This document shows, piece by piece, positions 11,262 through 21,384 of a DNA stretch of 64,000 bases. Under the pieces are notes generated by a model. That model saw nothing but the letters and a program-made list of their open reading frames with translations, did no database searches and was not told the origin of the DNA. The first letter of the stretch is position 1, and each line of letters opens with the position of its first letter. Source of the DNA: Adiantum capillus-veneris (lineage: Eukaryota; Streptophyta; Polypodiopsida; Polypodiales; Pteridaceae); contig CM043971.1 in NCBI GenBank assembly GCA_014529385.2, forward strand, positions 92,057,340 to 92,121,339. Direction: 5' to 3'. Both the position numbers and the translations under genes were made by a program.

Positions 11262-14200
11262 TCATACCGTTTGAAATGAGCTTGTCACCCTTTGAAACCA
11301 ATTGTTCCAGTTGGTAATAGGTGAGGATTTTTGCCAGTAATTTTCTATTACCCTAGGTGCCTTGTCAAGATGCAAGGGTGGTAAGGTACTCTCCCAGGAT
11401 CGAACTTGAAGTGGTTCATCAGGTGATTCTTGAACACTCGGAGGTGTGGATTCTTTTGTAGCTTCATGGAGGTCCACTACTATAGATGGAGGCTGTGTAG
11501 AAGCTTTTACCTCTATGGATGTATTACAGGAGGAGCTAGAATCTTCATGGGACTCCCCCCTTTCTGAGCTAGGTGGAACAAATCGTTCTTTCTTTGGTAC
11601 CCAAACTAGCTCTAGAACGGGTGTGTAACATTCCATGATTTTTTCCTTTCCGCGATTTTCAATTTGTTTTGGAGCATCAGGATTGGGTTTACATGGGCCA
11701 GGTGACAGGTAAGAGCACAATCTACGTTTGGGTACCCAGATTTGATCATTTCCTTGATAGTAGCCTTGGGCTTCCAATAGTCGTTTAGGGATCCATCGCA
11801 ACATTTTCTTACTTTTCTTGGAGCGAGTGGTACGTTTCTTACAAGGCTTTTGTTTTATGGTCACTAAAGAAGCTTTAGGGACCCACTTGTATGTTTTCTT
11901 CGTTACATTAGGATGAGTCTTGTTGGAAGCGATATGCATTGCTTGTAGCATATTTAAGGGTATAGGCATTTCATCCCCCTCAGGTGTTACCCAGGTCGTC
12001 CCTCTATTTCCCCAAGTGTCTATGGTTGATGCTAGGTGGACCCAATCCACATTGTCCGACTCAGTCATCCCAGGTAGGATATCCATATAAGGAGAATCTT
12101 GGCCAATGTCTGTATCCTTCTTACAAGTGTAACAATATTGTAGTGGGGCCGAGTGAACTGTGGTGTCAGAGCGATGATCAATAATGGTTTTACTCCCTAA
12201 GGGGTGTACCTTACCAGTCACCAAATCCACTCTAAGGACAGAGTCTTGGAATTGCAAATAAACATGATTTTTAGACCAATCGTGAACCATTTGTGCTTCC
12301 CTCATGAATGGTCGTCCTAAAATCATTTCATATGACATAAGGTGTTTAGAGAAATCCATTACAATGAACATATGTCGTACCTTGTGTCCTAGAACTTTGA
12401 TCTTAAGATCCTTGAGCATCCCCATAGGTTTGGCTATGGTACCATTTGCCATCTTTACCACAATGTTAGTAACACTGAGGCGGGGTTTTCCCATGGATTC
12501 CCAACAATCTTTTGTAACGATGCTAACTCCTGCACCACCATCAAGAATTCCCTTTATAGTTAATCCCTTGGTAGTGATGGGTAGGGTTGCATTAGACTCG
12601 TCGCCTTCAAAATACTGCCCTAATTCGTTAATGGGTACCTCAATCACAGACTCGTGTCCATCTAAGTCAAGTGATTGCACATGATTTTCCTCATCAATCA
12701 TAATCGAGTCAGGCCTATTTGGTTGCGCAAACTGCGGTAATCCCGTTCGTAGCTCTCCGTTAAGGAATGCTCGAAGTGCAAGGAATAACTCAGGATCTCC
12801 ATACAGCTTTGCTATGATCGTGGTTCGGACCTCAGAAGACATGAAGTCCACTAGTTTGGCAACATTCATTGGTGTTTTGCAAGGTGTAGGTCCTTGACTA
12901 GGAACTGGTGAGGATGGAATCTCATATTCCTCAATGGGATCAGGTATTCCTTCGTTAAACATCCTTCCCAACAAGAAGGGTGTATGCTCACTTTCTGATG
13001 TCCCGTCCTCACTCCCTTCTTGGATGATACTAGATATGGCTAACGGTCTATGGTTCATGTGGGGTGGATGAACTTGCGTGGGAAACACTGTGTCATGAAT
13101 TTTGACCTGCATGGGTTCTGGTTCTAGTTTCCTTTGAGTCTCCTCCACTAAACCTCTTAGATGTTTCACCTGCTCAATCTCGTCTACTGGGTTTGGATAC
13201 GTCCCAATCTTCTTTTTACGATTCTTCCCTTTTTTCCCCTGCGGTTTATCTTGGGGGTCTTGGATTAGATTTGGAAACACTTGTGGTGTTTTCAGAGGCT
13301 CTTTATGATTTTCTCTTATTCGGTTTTCATTTGGTTCCATGTTACGGTTTTCCTTGTCGGTCTTTCCCTTTGTGGTATTGGTTCTAGTCTCCATTGTCTC
13401 GACTGAATCTGAATCATCCTCGAGGTCATTCATATACACGGGGTCATCTCCTGTTCCTATGTTTGTTTTGGAACTTGGCTTTGAATTTTCCGTATTCTGC
13501 GACTTCTTCCTTCGTGTCTTCTTTTTCTGTGCTTGGATAAATGACGCGGTATCTCTCTCTTCGAGGATATGTCCTGGCCCTTGAAGCATGGACCGTGTAA
13601 TCGCATAAGCGGGTGCGACGGGTGGTATTGGCGATGTCACACTAGCAATTTCGACCAAATTCAGGGGTGTGATTTTAGGCGCATTTGGGTTATAGGGGCA
13701 TTGGGCAATCAAGTGATCTATGCCACAACGATTACATGTGAGTATTGGCATTGCAGACATGCTCTCTTGATTCACTTGCATCTGTGCAGCATTCTTTTGC
13801 AGCCTAATAGGGCACTCCGCTACTCGATGTGGTCCACCACACTCGTAGCATTGAAGAGGTGGCCTCCTAGCCTGGGTGTTGATATTTTGACCTCTGGATG
13901 CGAGAGCAGCAGCTTGATAAACCGGCTTAACTTGTCCCCAACAATCTTCCATGTAGTATATAGGACATTCTTCAAATGTATCAAGTCCGTAGGCAATACT
14001 AGTGTCTATTTCCTCCTCACAGCCATCTGCATAAGCATTTGATGGCTCGCAACCCACTTGGTTCATAGGGGCGACTCTTGGATGCGGGGGCTGCGGTCCT
14101 AGCACAGGAGGTGGTAACGGTGTAGCTTGTACAACATTTTGAGATCTAGGGACCATGTGTTGCGGTAGTTGCTCAACAGGTGGAGTAGGCATCAATACAG

Positions 14201-16430
14201 GAGCTCGAGGTGCATCCGTCCAGGCTACAGGTGGTCTATTTGCCATCATACGTTTGATCATTAAACAATCCTTAGCTTGGTGACCATACCTACCACATGC
14301 GTTGCAAGTTCCATTAAATTTTACTCTAAACGTAGGGCACTCACTAGTGCTATGTGGACCTAAGCAAATGGAACACCATTGTTGCTCCCTTCTTGGATAC
14401 ATGTGACTATTTTGAGGGGGTCGATTATCCTTAAGAGACTCTTGGATTGCCTTGGTGAGGTCTGTCAAGAATGTCTCAAATACCTTTGGCTCATTGGCAA
14501 TGGGCTTTGCAGTCATGGGTTCATACTCAATGGCTTGTGAGCTAGTGGATCTCGTGTCAGTAGACACCCTCATGCCTGCTATCATCAAGTTGTCCTCTAG
14601 TTGGATTGCATTGGCAGTGACATCTTCCCAGGTTGTGATACCTCTAATCACTAGTCCATTATAGATTCCTTCATTCCTCAACCCTCGAATGAATCGATCA
14701 AGCAGTTGGTTATTGTTGAAGCGCTCATTTACAGGGCAACGAGAGTTTAAGTGCTTTAGACGACTAATGAAGTCCCTTACTGACTCTCCTTCCTTACGTT
14801 CGGCCTTCTGTAGCTGAGATGCTACACCCCAAAGCACACCTTCTCGTATGTACTCCTTTAGAAACAACCTTCGAAGGGTAGGGTAGATTGTTTTCTCGTC
14901 CACCCTTAGGGTTCTATACCAATCTCCAGCCTTCCCACTTAATGTCAAGCTTAAGGCATTGCACTTATGTAGTTCGTTGCGTTCCCCTAAGGAATCACAT
15001 ACTTGTTCAAACACTTCAATGTGTTTTCTAGCATCTTCGTCCCCATTGAATTTTTGCGTGAGTTTGGCAATTTGTACTGCCTTACTTCTAGGCTCTCTAT
15101 CAGATGCATGACGCATATTTTCCGCGATAGATCGACCTATGGTTTGAGCAAACGCTGCCAAGTCACCTATGTGAGGAGGCAGGGCCGGTGGAGGTACTCT
15201 TGGAATCATATGTGGGAGAGGGATGGGTGCCGGTCTTGGCATATGTGTAGATGATGCAGGATATGGAACATAACCGGGCATAGGTCCACTCGGATAAGGG
15301 CTAGGGAGCGGCACTCGAGGAGCATAAGCAAGTGGTACAATTGGAGGTGTGGGGGCCATGTGTGCATAAGGGGCTAGAGGCACATATGGTCGAGGCCCCA
15401 TATTAGGTACTACAACACTAGGTAGTGGCACTGCGCTAACCGTAGATATCATCGGTACATTCTCTGTCAGGCTTATCCCTGGAGTGAGCACTGGGTTTTC
15501 CTTAATAGAGGGTTGAGCCAAGTTAGGGAAGCTAAAGTTTTCGCTCGGAGGCTCAGATTGCATAGAGACCCCAGGTGAAATGACGTAAGATGGGTCCATG
15601 GGGCTCATTAGAGGAGTCTCCATTTGTGATAGAGTAGGCTGTTGAGCCTTGCTCGTATCCAGAAATCTCATGGGGCCAGTTGAGAGTATATTTACCCCTC
15701 GGTTTTGCCTTTCTGATTGAATAATGCCATGGATAACATTACAGATCATTTTCTGTTGATCTTCGATGCTCGTGGCACTAGAGGTGGATTGTACAATCTC
15801 TATCCATCCTACATGGTAGGCGTGGCCAGAGTGTAGATCCGTCAACACCTCAGTGTGGAGGTCGTATGTCCAATGATCATTAATGAACAATCCTTCTAGA
15901 GTCGACGTGTTAACGGTTTCTTGTGAGGTAGAAGCAATGTTGCTCCCCGTGGTTTTACTTGTCACCAACGGTACTCTAGAGGGAACTTCTGAAGGAGGCA
16001 GCTCAACAGGGCCTTCTTGGTAAGAAGTTGGTAGGATATCCACATGGACACTCTTTGGGGGTGTGGGGTCCACGTGCGAGGTGAAAGGAGAGTCCACTTC
16101 CCCACCCCCTTCGTGTGCTTCATTTGCATCAGGTTTCGAGCGAGTAGCTCTACCTAATGTTTCCATGAAACGGCTAAACATACTAGTACTAGGCTGTGGA
16201 GCTTCGGGAGGTGCATGGCCTTCTCTCTCAGTGTTTTGGTTAGGATATGCTTCCATGATTTCTAAGTCGGAGGAGGAATCACTAGTGGCTATTTTAGGGT
16301 CTTGGGTGGTGCTACCTTGTGTCCCCACTGAGGGTCTAGAGCTTATCGTGGATGGGTAATGGGTGTCCGTATGAACAGAGGCACCCTCAATATGCTCGTG
16401 TTCTAGCACCCGCCCAGAGCGTAAGTGCAT
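11262..16430 (-). CDS. Gag-protease polyprotein, 1722 aa, uninterrupted
   Basis: Single open frame starting MHLRSGRVL. Order by approximate residue: low-complexity Ser/Thr/Pro region (1-330); Pro/Tyr-rich stretch (330-450); a retrotransposon Gag capsid domain (about 460-615, with a GDWYRTLR-like core); four zinc knuckles near 685, 708, 860 and 898; a Lys-rich region (950-1100); an aspartic protease-like domain near 1297 (DGGAGVSI, later ILGRPF); and a C-terminal part with four W-(V/I)-P-K motifs (about 1515-1610). Gag builds the particle, the knuckles bind RNA, and the protease would cut the polyprotein. The active site reads DGG where D(T/S)G is usual. Three of four knuckles are one residue short (CX2CX3HX4C). 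The frame is far longer than a normal Gag-protease and stops before any RT. An intact frame of this size in such decayed surroundings points to recent activity. Confidence 0.85.
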   Translation of the reverse strand: MHLRSGRVLEHEHIEGASVHTDTHYPSTISSRPSVGTQGSTTQDPKIATSDSSSDLEIMEAYPNQNTEREGHAPPEAPQPSTSMFSRFMETLGRATRSKPDANEAHEGGGEVDSPFTSHVDPTPPKSVHVDILPTSYQEGPVELPPSEVPSRVPLVTSKTTGSNIASTSQETVNTSTLEGLFINDHWTYDLHTEVLTDLHSGHAYHVGWIEIVQSTSSATSIEDQQKMICNVIHGIIQSERQNRGVNILSTGPMRFLDTSKAQQPTLSQMETPLMSPMDPSYVISPGVSMQSEPPSENFSFPNLAQPSIKENPVLTPGISLTENVPMISTVSAVPLPSVVVPNMGPRPYVPLAPYAHMAPTPPIVPLAYAPRVPLPSPYPSGPMPGYVPYPASSTHMPRPAPIPLPHMIPRVPPPALPPHIGDLAAFAQTIGRSIAENMRHASDREPRSKAVQIAKLTQKFNGDEDARKHIEVFEQVCDSLGERNELHKCNALSLTLSGKAGDWYRTLRVDEKTIYPTLRRLFLKEYIREGVLWGVASQLQKAERKEGESVRDFISRLKHLNSRCPVNERFNNNQLLDRFIRGLRNEGIYNGLVIRGITTWEDVTANAIQLEDNLMIAGMRVSTDTRSTSSQAIEYEPMTAKPIANEPKVFETFLTDLTKAIQESLKDNRPPQNSHMYPRREQQWCSICLGPHSTSECPTFRVKFNGTCNACGRYGHQAKDCLMIKRMMANRPPVAWTDAPRAPVLMPTPPVEQLPQHMVPRSQNVVQATPLPPPVLGPQPPHPRVAPMNQVGCEPSNAYADGCEEEIDTSIAYGLDTFEECPIYYMEDCWGQVKPVYQAAALASRGQNINTQARRPPLQCYECGGPHRVAECPIRLQKNAAQMQVNQESMSAMPILTCNRCGIDHLIAQCPYNPNAPKITPLNLVEIASVTSPIPPVAPAYAITRSMLQGPGHILEERDTASFIQAQKKKTRRKKSQNTENSKPSSKTNIGTGDDPVYMNDLEDDSDSVETMETRTNTTKGKTDKENRNMEPNENRIRENHKEPLKTPQVFPNLIQDPQDKPQGKKGKNRKKKIGTYPNPVDEIEQVKHLRGLVEETQRKLEPEPMQVKIHDTVFPTQVHPPHMNHRPLAISSIIQEGSEDGTSESEHTPFLLGRMFNEGIPDPIEEYEIPSSPVPSQGPTPCKTPMNVAKLVDFMSSEVRTTIIAKLYGDPELFLALRAFLNGELRTGLPQFAQPNRPDSIMIDEENHVQSLDLDGHESVIEVPINELGQYFEGDESNATLPITTKGLTIKGILDGGAGVSIVTKDCWESMGKPRLSVTNIVVKMANGTIAKPMGMLKDLKIKVLGHKVRHMFIVMDFSKHLMSYEMILGRPFMREAQMVHDWSKNHVYLQFQDSVLRVDLVTGKVHPLGSKTIIDHRSDTTVHSAPLQYCYTCKKDTDIGQDSPYMDILPGMTESDNVDWVHLASTIDTWGNRGTTWVTPEGDEMPIPLNMLQAMHIASNKTHPNVTKKTYKWVPKASLVTIKQKPCKKRTTRSKKSKKMLRWIPKRLLEAQGYYQGNDQIWVPKRRLCSYLSPGPCKPNPDAPKQIENRGKEKIMECYTPVLELVWVPKKERFVPPSSERGESHEDSSSSCNTSIEVKASTQPPSIVVDLHEATKESTPPSVQESPDEPLQVRSWESTLPPLHLDKAPRVIENYWQKSSPITNWNNWFQRVTSSFQTV

Positions 16431-17091
16431 GTGCTTTTGATACCCTAAGGTGTCAAAAAGCTGCTCTAGGAGGCCTTGTGACTAGTTTTTAGCGTGTTTT
16501 TTGTTTGTTTTTTTGCTAGATTTTTTAGAGCGTGTCGTGGAATGGGCCGTGTGATAGCTCGAAACGAGCGTATCGGTCAGAGGGTCGTGCTGTGCTTTAC
16601 AGCCCTCCGTTTGGTCACTCTATGCTCTCGGAATCCCTAAAACTGTCAATTTCCAGTAGGGAACTAGGACCAAACTAGAAAGTCTAAGGGTGCAAGTGGG
16701 AAGAGAAAGGAGGAGAGTGGAGGACTTGTCCCACATGCTCTCATTCTCTCTTGAGGGAGTAGGGTATATATATAAGAGTGAGTCTAGTATATATCATAAG
16801 ACTGAGGACTGAGGCCTGGGCCTGGGCTTGGGAAAATGATCCCGATCCCGATCTATCCAGAAAAAAACGCAGAAATTGCAGAAATTGCAGAAATTGAAAA
16901 CGCCGAACTTGAAAATGCAAAAATTACGGAAATTGAAAAAACGCAGACAATAGCAGAAATTGAAACTTGACAGCAAATGCAGAAAACGCAAAAAACAGAA
17001 ATCTCCACACACTCCTTCCCTGCCTTTCCTATGATAGAAATTGCACCACAAGGAAGCGTAAAGTGCTAACCGAGCTTAGTGTAGGGCATAT
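16431..17091 (-). other. 5' leader of nested element
   Basis: Untranslated leader between primer site and Gag start. At 16860-16990 (plus-strand reading) it carries many imperfect copies of a GCAGAAATT-like 9-10-mer in an A-rich tract. Such leaders often hold packaging signals; that role is inferred here. Confidence 0.6.
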
Positions 17092-17108
17092 CCCCGGCAG
17101 CGGCACCA
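17092..17108 (-). other. Primer binding site, tRNA-Asp type
   Basis: On the minus strand TGGTGCCGCTGCCGGGG resembles the tRNA-Asp-complementary site of plant Athila/Tat-type elements (TGGCGCCGTTGCCGGGG). It lies four bases inside the 5' LTR. The element at 25180-35293 uses a similar site. Confidence 0.8.
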
Positions 17109-17112
17109 AAAA

Positions 17113-17687
17113 TGTGCGCTCCTTGCCACACTGCCGAAGCAAGGGACTTGCGAATACACCGTATGCGAGCCACAAACGGCTCCAAGCACACAACAAGCCT
17201 AAACTAGCAAGCTCAAGGAAACAAAGGGTGTGTCACTCACCGCTCTACGCTCGCCTTCGTGGTGGATTCCTTGCCGCGATGAAGAAGAAGCTGCAGTCGT
17301 GCCGCGCTCAACCGCTTCGCCGCCGTCGTGCCTTCGTAATGCTCGATCGCACACACACTCTCCCTCTCTCTCTCTCTCACACACACACACACAAGGAGGT
17401 GAAGAAGAAGAAGATGGAGATGGAGCAAGAGCACTCTTCAATTGCACAAATGAGAGAATGAGTAAAAATTAGGTTTAGTTGGCTTTTATAGGAGCTCACC
17501 CCATTCACACTTGGGCGCCCATGCTTAACCAACTAATCCCTTGAATGTCCAAGTTAAAGTGCGCCTCTCATCGACGATCACTCTACCTTTCCCTATTGGT
17601 CCGACAAGCCCGGTACCTGACTCTACCAAATACATAATACGCGTCCATCATAGGTGATGGGGTGTCCGTGTGCCATGAGGGTTAACA
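17113..17687 (-). repeat. 5' LTR of nested Gag-protease element
   Basis: 575-bp right LTR and, on the minus strand, the 5' LTR that would drive transcription. A minus-strand TATAAAAG box is at 17483-17490 in a CTCCTATAAAAGCC context. A short (TC)n(AC)n microsatellite lies near 17362-17392. Confidence 0.92.
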
Positions 17688-17963
17688 CGGGTAAAGGATC
17701 CCTATGTTACCCTACGACATCATTCCACAATGGATGACTAGTCCATTTGGTGCTTGAGAGCCTAAGGCTGCCGCAAGCATGTCTGCACATTAGTCCTGTC
17801 AATCTTCCATAGTAGAGTGACAAGCTCTACTTGGTGTTTGGGAGACGTAGTCCTCGCAAACTTGATCTAAGCATGCATACTACTTCATTTTTGTGCACAA
17901 TAAAGAAAAAGAGAGTCTTATAAGACAAAAACTTTGTTCATTTTTAACATTTTGTACATTTTC

Positions 17964-18586
17964 TTACTCTTGGGAAGCATTGTAAGCATTGACAAGGTTT
18001 AGGTTATCCTTTAATTGTATGCCTTGCATCCATCTAGCATCTTCAACAGGATAATTCTTAAACTTAATAAGATATCATCGGATAGTCTTACCGCCTCTTA
18101 GTACCTTGTCTTCATGTCGGAGAATGGACTCGGGCTGCAGCACCTCCTCTTGGTCCTCGATCTCCGGTGGGTCTTCAGTAGTTGGTTCTTGAGGTGGCTC
18201 TCCTTTGTAAGGCTTTAATAGGCTCACATGGAAACCATTTTGTATGAGCCAATGATTGGGCAACTTGAGTTGATATGCATCTGGTTGATTGGCCTAAGAA
18301 TCTCGAAGAGACCATAGTACCTTTTTGCTAGTTTAGCATAGTACTTTTGGTGTCCCGTAGGATTCTTGCCCGTTGTGTGCCTTAATCGAGCCTTGGGAAA
18401 CTTTAATAAGACCCAATCATTTTCTTTAAAGGCTTGGGCTCTTCTGTGCTTGTGAGCAGCAGCCTTTTGCCTTTGCTGTGAGATAGAGATAGCATCCTTA
18501 ATCTTTTGAAAAGATTCTTGTAGGTCTCGGCTATACTCATCTACAATGAAGATCTTCCCATGTACCTTAAGTAGCAAGGGACTTTT
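17964..18586 (-). pseudogene. Chromovirus integrase C-terminus and chromodomain
   Basis: Minus-strand continuation of pol. It has the linker with a [11 protein letters not shown]-like motif (about 18400), the GPF/Y-like region, then [10 protein letters not shown], and a chromodomain at about 18000-18110 with the core YLIKFKNYP and EDARWMQ. A frameshift near 18280 and a TGA at 18075-18077 interrupt it. The natural end is the TAA at 17964-17966. The chromodomain places the element among chromoviruses. Downstream, about 276 bp of 3' region remain before the nested insertion. Confidence 0.85.
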
Positions 18587-19141
18587 TTATCTTCCCTCAA
18601 TTACCTCGAAAGGTGCTTTTCCCGTGGAAGTATGTACAGTGTTATTGTAAGCATACTCCACTAAGGGTAAGTACTTCTCCCATTGGGATCTTTGATCTAC
18701 TTCCGTTACATAGGCTTTTAGTAGATCGAGAATTGTTAGGTTAGCTATTTCACTTTGGCCATCTGTTTGTGGATGATAGGCCGAAGAGAAGTTTAGCCTT
18801 GTCCCTAAATTCTCAAAGAGACCCTTCCAGAAATTACTGGTCATTCTAGGATCTCTATCCGACACTATGGACATTGGGAAGCCATGGTACTTGAAAATTT
18901 GTGAAATGAAGAGGGTTGCCATTTCATGGGCTTTGATAGTCTTTTTGACAGGTATAAAATGAGCTTGTTTACTGAACCTGTCTACTATCGTCCATATTCC
19001 TGTATTCCCATGGATAGACTTAGGCAATCCAAAGATAAAATCCATGGATATGCTCTTCCATGGTGAATTAGGGATTGGCAAGGGTTGAAGCAATCCAAGC
19101 TGCTTTCCTCTATCAAATTTTTCTTTTGGCATACCACGCAT
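18587..19141 (-). pseudogene. Chromovirus integrase core
   Basis: Minus-strand frame with the integrase catalytic core. The first Asp is in SMDFIFGLP, the second in VSDRDPRM, and the Glu in DGQSEIAN, so the DDE triad that joins element DNA to the genome is intact here, unlike the copy at 343-2085. The frame ends at a stop (18587) just after FEVIEGR. On the N-terminal side it is separated by a frameshift from the zinc-binding part in the neighbouring frame. Inactive as it stands because of the breaks on both sides. Confidence 0.88.
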
Positions 19142-20256
19142 TTAGAAACATACTCTTGTATGTTCACTTTCATGGTAGGCCAATAGAAATATGTTTCAAT
19201 TCCCTTTAAGGTAGACTGAATCCCTCTATGCCCCGCATAAGGTGGAGCATGAGATTTATACATTACTTTCTCACGTAGTGAGTTAGTAACACATAGTCTA
19301 TTGCCGTAGAGAAGATAACCATCTTGTAAAGTAAATGGTTCTTCTTTCTTCCCTAATGCAAGGGCTGAAATCACATCTCTAAAATCGGGATCAATAGCAT
19401 ACTCATCTATCATTGAAGATAGATCATTGTGAGTTGCTATGGAAACCGCATTCACTCTCGGTCGTCTTGAGAGTGCATCAGCTACTTGATTATGCTTGCC
19501 AGCAATGTGAGCAATATGAAAATGAAATTGCGAAAGGAAATTTTCCCACCTCATTTGATTGTCGGAGAGCTTGGTCTGCGTCATGAAGTACTTAAGACTT
19601 TGGTGATCCGTTCGCAGAATGAAAGGAGTCCCCAATAAATAGTGCTTCCATGAGTCTAAGACATGTAGAACTTCAAGGAGTTCCTTTTCATATATGCCTA
19701 GATCTTGCTCAACAGGGTCGAGCCTTTGACTTTCATAGCCTATGGCGTGCCCTTCTTGAAGCAAAACAGCTCCAAGGCAATCACCACAAGCATCACATTG
19801 GACCTCAAATGGTTTTGACAGATCCGGTAGTGTAAGCACAGGTTGAGAGATAAGCTTTTCTTTAAAATTTTCAAAAGAATTGTTCTCCTTAGCAGACCAT
19901 GTATATCTAACGCTTTTCTTTGTTAGGTCATGTAATGGTCCGGCAATTTGTGAGAACTTTTCTATGACGCGTCTATAGTATGCACACATACCTATAAAGC
20001 TTCTTAGTTCATGAAGATTCTTTGGTTTAGGCCATCCTTTTATTACCTCTAACTTTGATGGATCCATTTGGATGCCATCTTGAGAGATAACGTGACCTAA
20101 ATACTGAATCTCTTGCAAGAAAAAATCACTTTTCTTTCGATTAACATAAAGTTTATTCTCTCTTAAAACTTGAAATATTACATGGAGGTGTTGCTTGTGT
20201 TCGTCTAATGAATTAGAGTAGATGATAATATCATCAAAGAACACTCCAGTGAAGGT
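19142..20256 (-). pseudogene. Chromovirus RT palm end, RNase H, integrase HHCC
   Basis: Continues the RT frame after an in-frame TGA (20257-20259). The RT catalytic motif reads FFDDIIIYS, so the usual Y/F-x-DD is present. A connection and RNase H domain follows: Asp in VQCDACGD, Glu in YEKELLEVL, Asp in RTDHQSLKY, and the final Asp in QVADALSRR. The N-terminal integrase zinc finger (HAPPYAGH, then CVVC) ends the homologous part. A frameshift near 19140 moves integrase into the next frame. Confidence 0.88.
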
Positions 20257-21384
20257 TCAATGAGGCCTGAACAGCTTCTCCATCAAGCGGTTGAATGTGG
20301 CTGGTGCATTGGTCAAGCCAAAAGGCATGACAATGTATTCGTAAAGACCAAATGTGGTGCGAAATGTTGTCTTTACAATGTCTTGATCAACTATCCTTAT
20401 TTGCTGATAACCACTTTTTAGGTCAATCCTACTGAAGTAGGTCGATCCTTGTAGCTTATCAAATAGGTCTTCTACCCGTGGAACGGGAAACCTATTCTTG
20501 ATAGTGATCCTATTTAGTGCTCTATAGTCGACACACATATGATATGTGCCGTCTTTCTTTTGCACTAATAGCACAAGTGAGAAAAATGGAGATGAGCTAG
20601 GCCTAACCATGCCCTTCTCAACTAACTCATGCACTTGCCGCATAATCTCCTCTTGTTGAGCTTGAGAAACTCTATAAGGAAGTTTGTTAGGCGGTGAACT
20701 TCCTGGAAGAAGTTCAATTGCATGGTCATCATTACCTCGTATAGGAGGTAGCTCACAAGGGATGTCGTCAATAAAAACATCTTGAAACCCCTTGAGAAAA
20801 TTGGATAACTCTATTTCCTTTTGGTTGCTTTTATTTTCTTTTGCTAAAGCATTAGGTTCATTTTGAGAATCTTTAACAAAAATCATGTACACGAAAATAG
20901 AGCTCTTTATTGACTTGTTGAAAGCTGGTGTATGTACAATGGGGACAGTGTTACCCATTTCCTTAGCATCTATATACATGTGTTTTTCCCTGAACTTAAA
21001 CGAGATTCTCCTTTCAGGAAATTTAACATTGGCAGCCAGGCGGTCAAACCATGGTGCCCCTAGGATTACATCCTCATGCTTGAGAGGAGGGATAAAGAAG
21101 TCCTCTTTGTCCACATAGATTTGGACATGAAGCCTCAATTTCCCGATTAAGGGAGTGACTGAAGCTTCTTGCCCCTTGAAAGCGTTGTATGCGGGTAGGA
21201 CATCTCCCATCTCGTAGGCTTGTATGCCTAGCTTGGTGGCCAACTCTATAGATATAAAATTGTGAGTAGAACCAGGGTCAAAGAGAATAAAAGCATCATG
21301 TTCTCTTACCTTTCCCCAAGCATGGCATAGAGGAGATCCTTTGTGGTGAGTTTGGTGAGTCTCCTCCTCTTGGATTTCAACCAA
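20257..21384 (-). pseudogene. Chromovirus protease and N-terminal RT
   Basis: Minus-strand frame of 375 codons. The aspartic protease motif reads [11 protein letters not shown], so the usual D-S/T-G is D-P-G, a probable inactivating change. RT follows with [14 protein letters not shown], a CVDYRALN block, [15 protein letters not shown] and the [11 protein letters not shown] block. The frame ends at a TGA inside RT; the rest continues in the same frame. This pol copy would not yield an active enzyme without readthrough. Confidence 0.87.

Larger units (their letters stand above)
9047..17687 (-). mobile_element. Nested non-autonomous Gag-protease LTR element
   Basis: Direct repeats 9047-9627 and 17113-17687 start TGTGCGCTCC and end GGTTAACA. 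CGGGT lies outside both ends (9042-9046 and 17688-17692), so this is an intact insertion into the chromovirus 3' region. A tRNA-Asp-type PBS (17092-17108) and a polypurine tract (9628-9640) fix its direction as minus. The 7.5-kb interior holds one long open frame for Gag plus an aspartic protease. No RT, RNase H or integrase motif is visible, so replication must use enzymes supplied in trans. About ten substitutions separate the LTRs by eye, fewer per base than in the host element, as expected for a younger insertion. Confidence 0.93.

Noticed and set aside
13193-14042. Plus-strand open frames opposite the 1722-aa protein
   Set aside because: They are antisense shadows of the Gag-protease frame without domain content.
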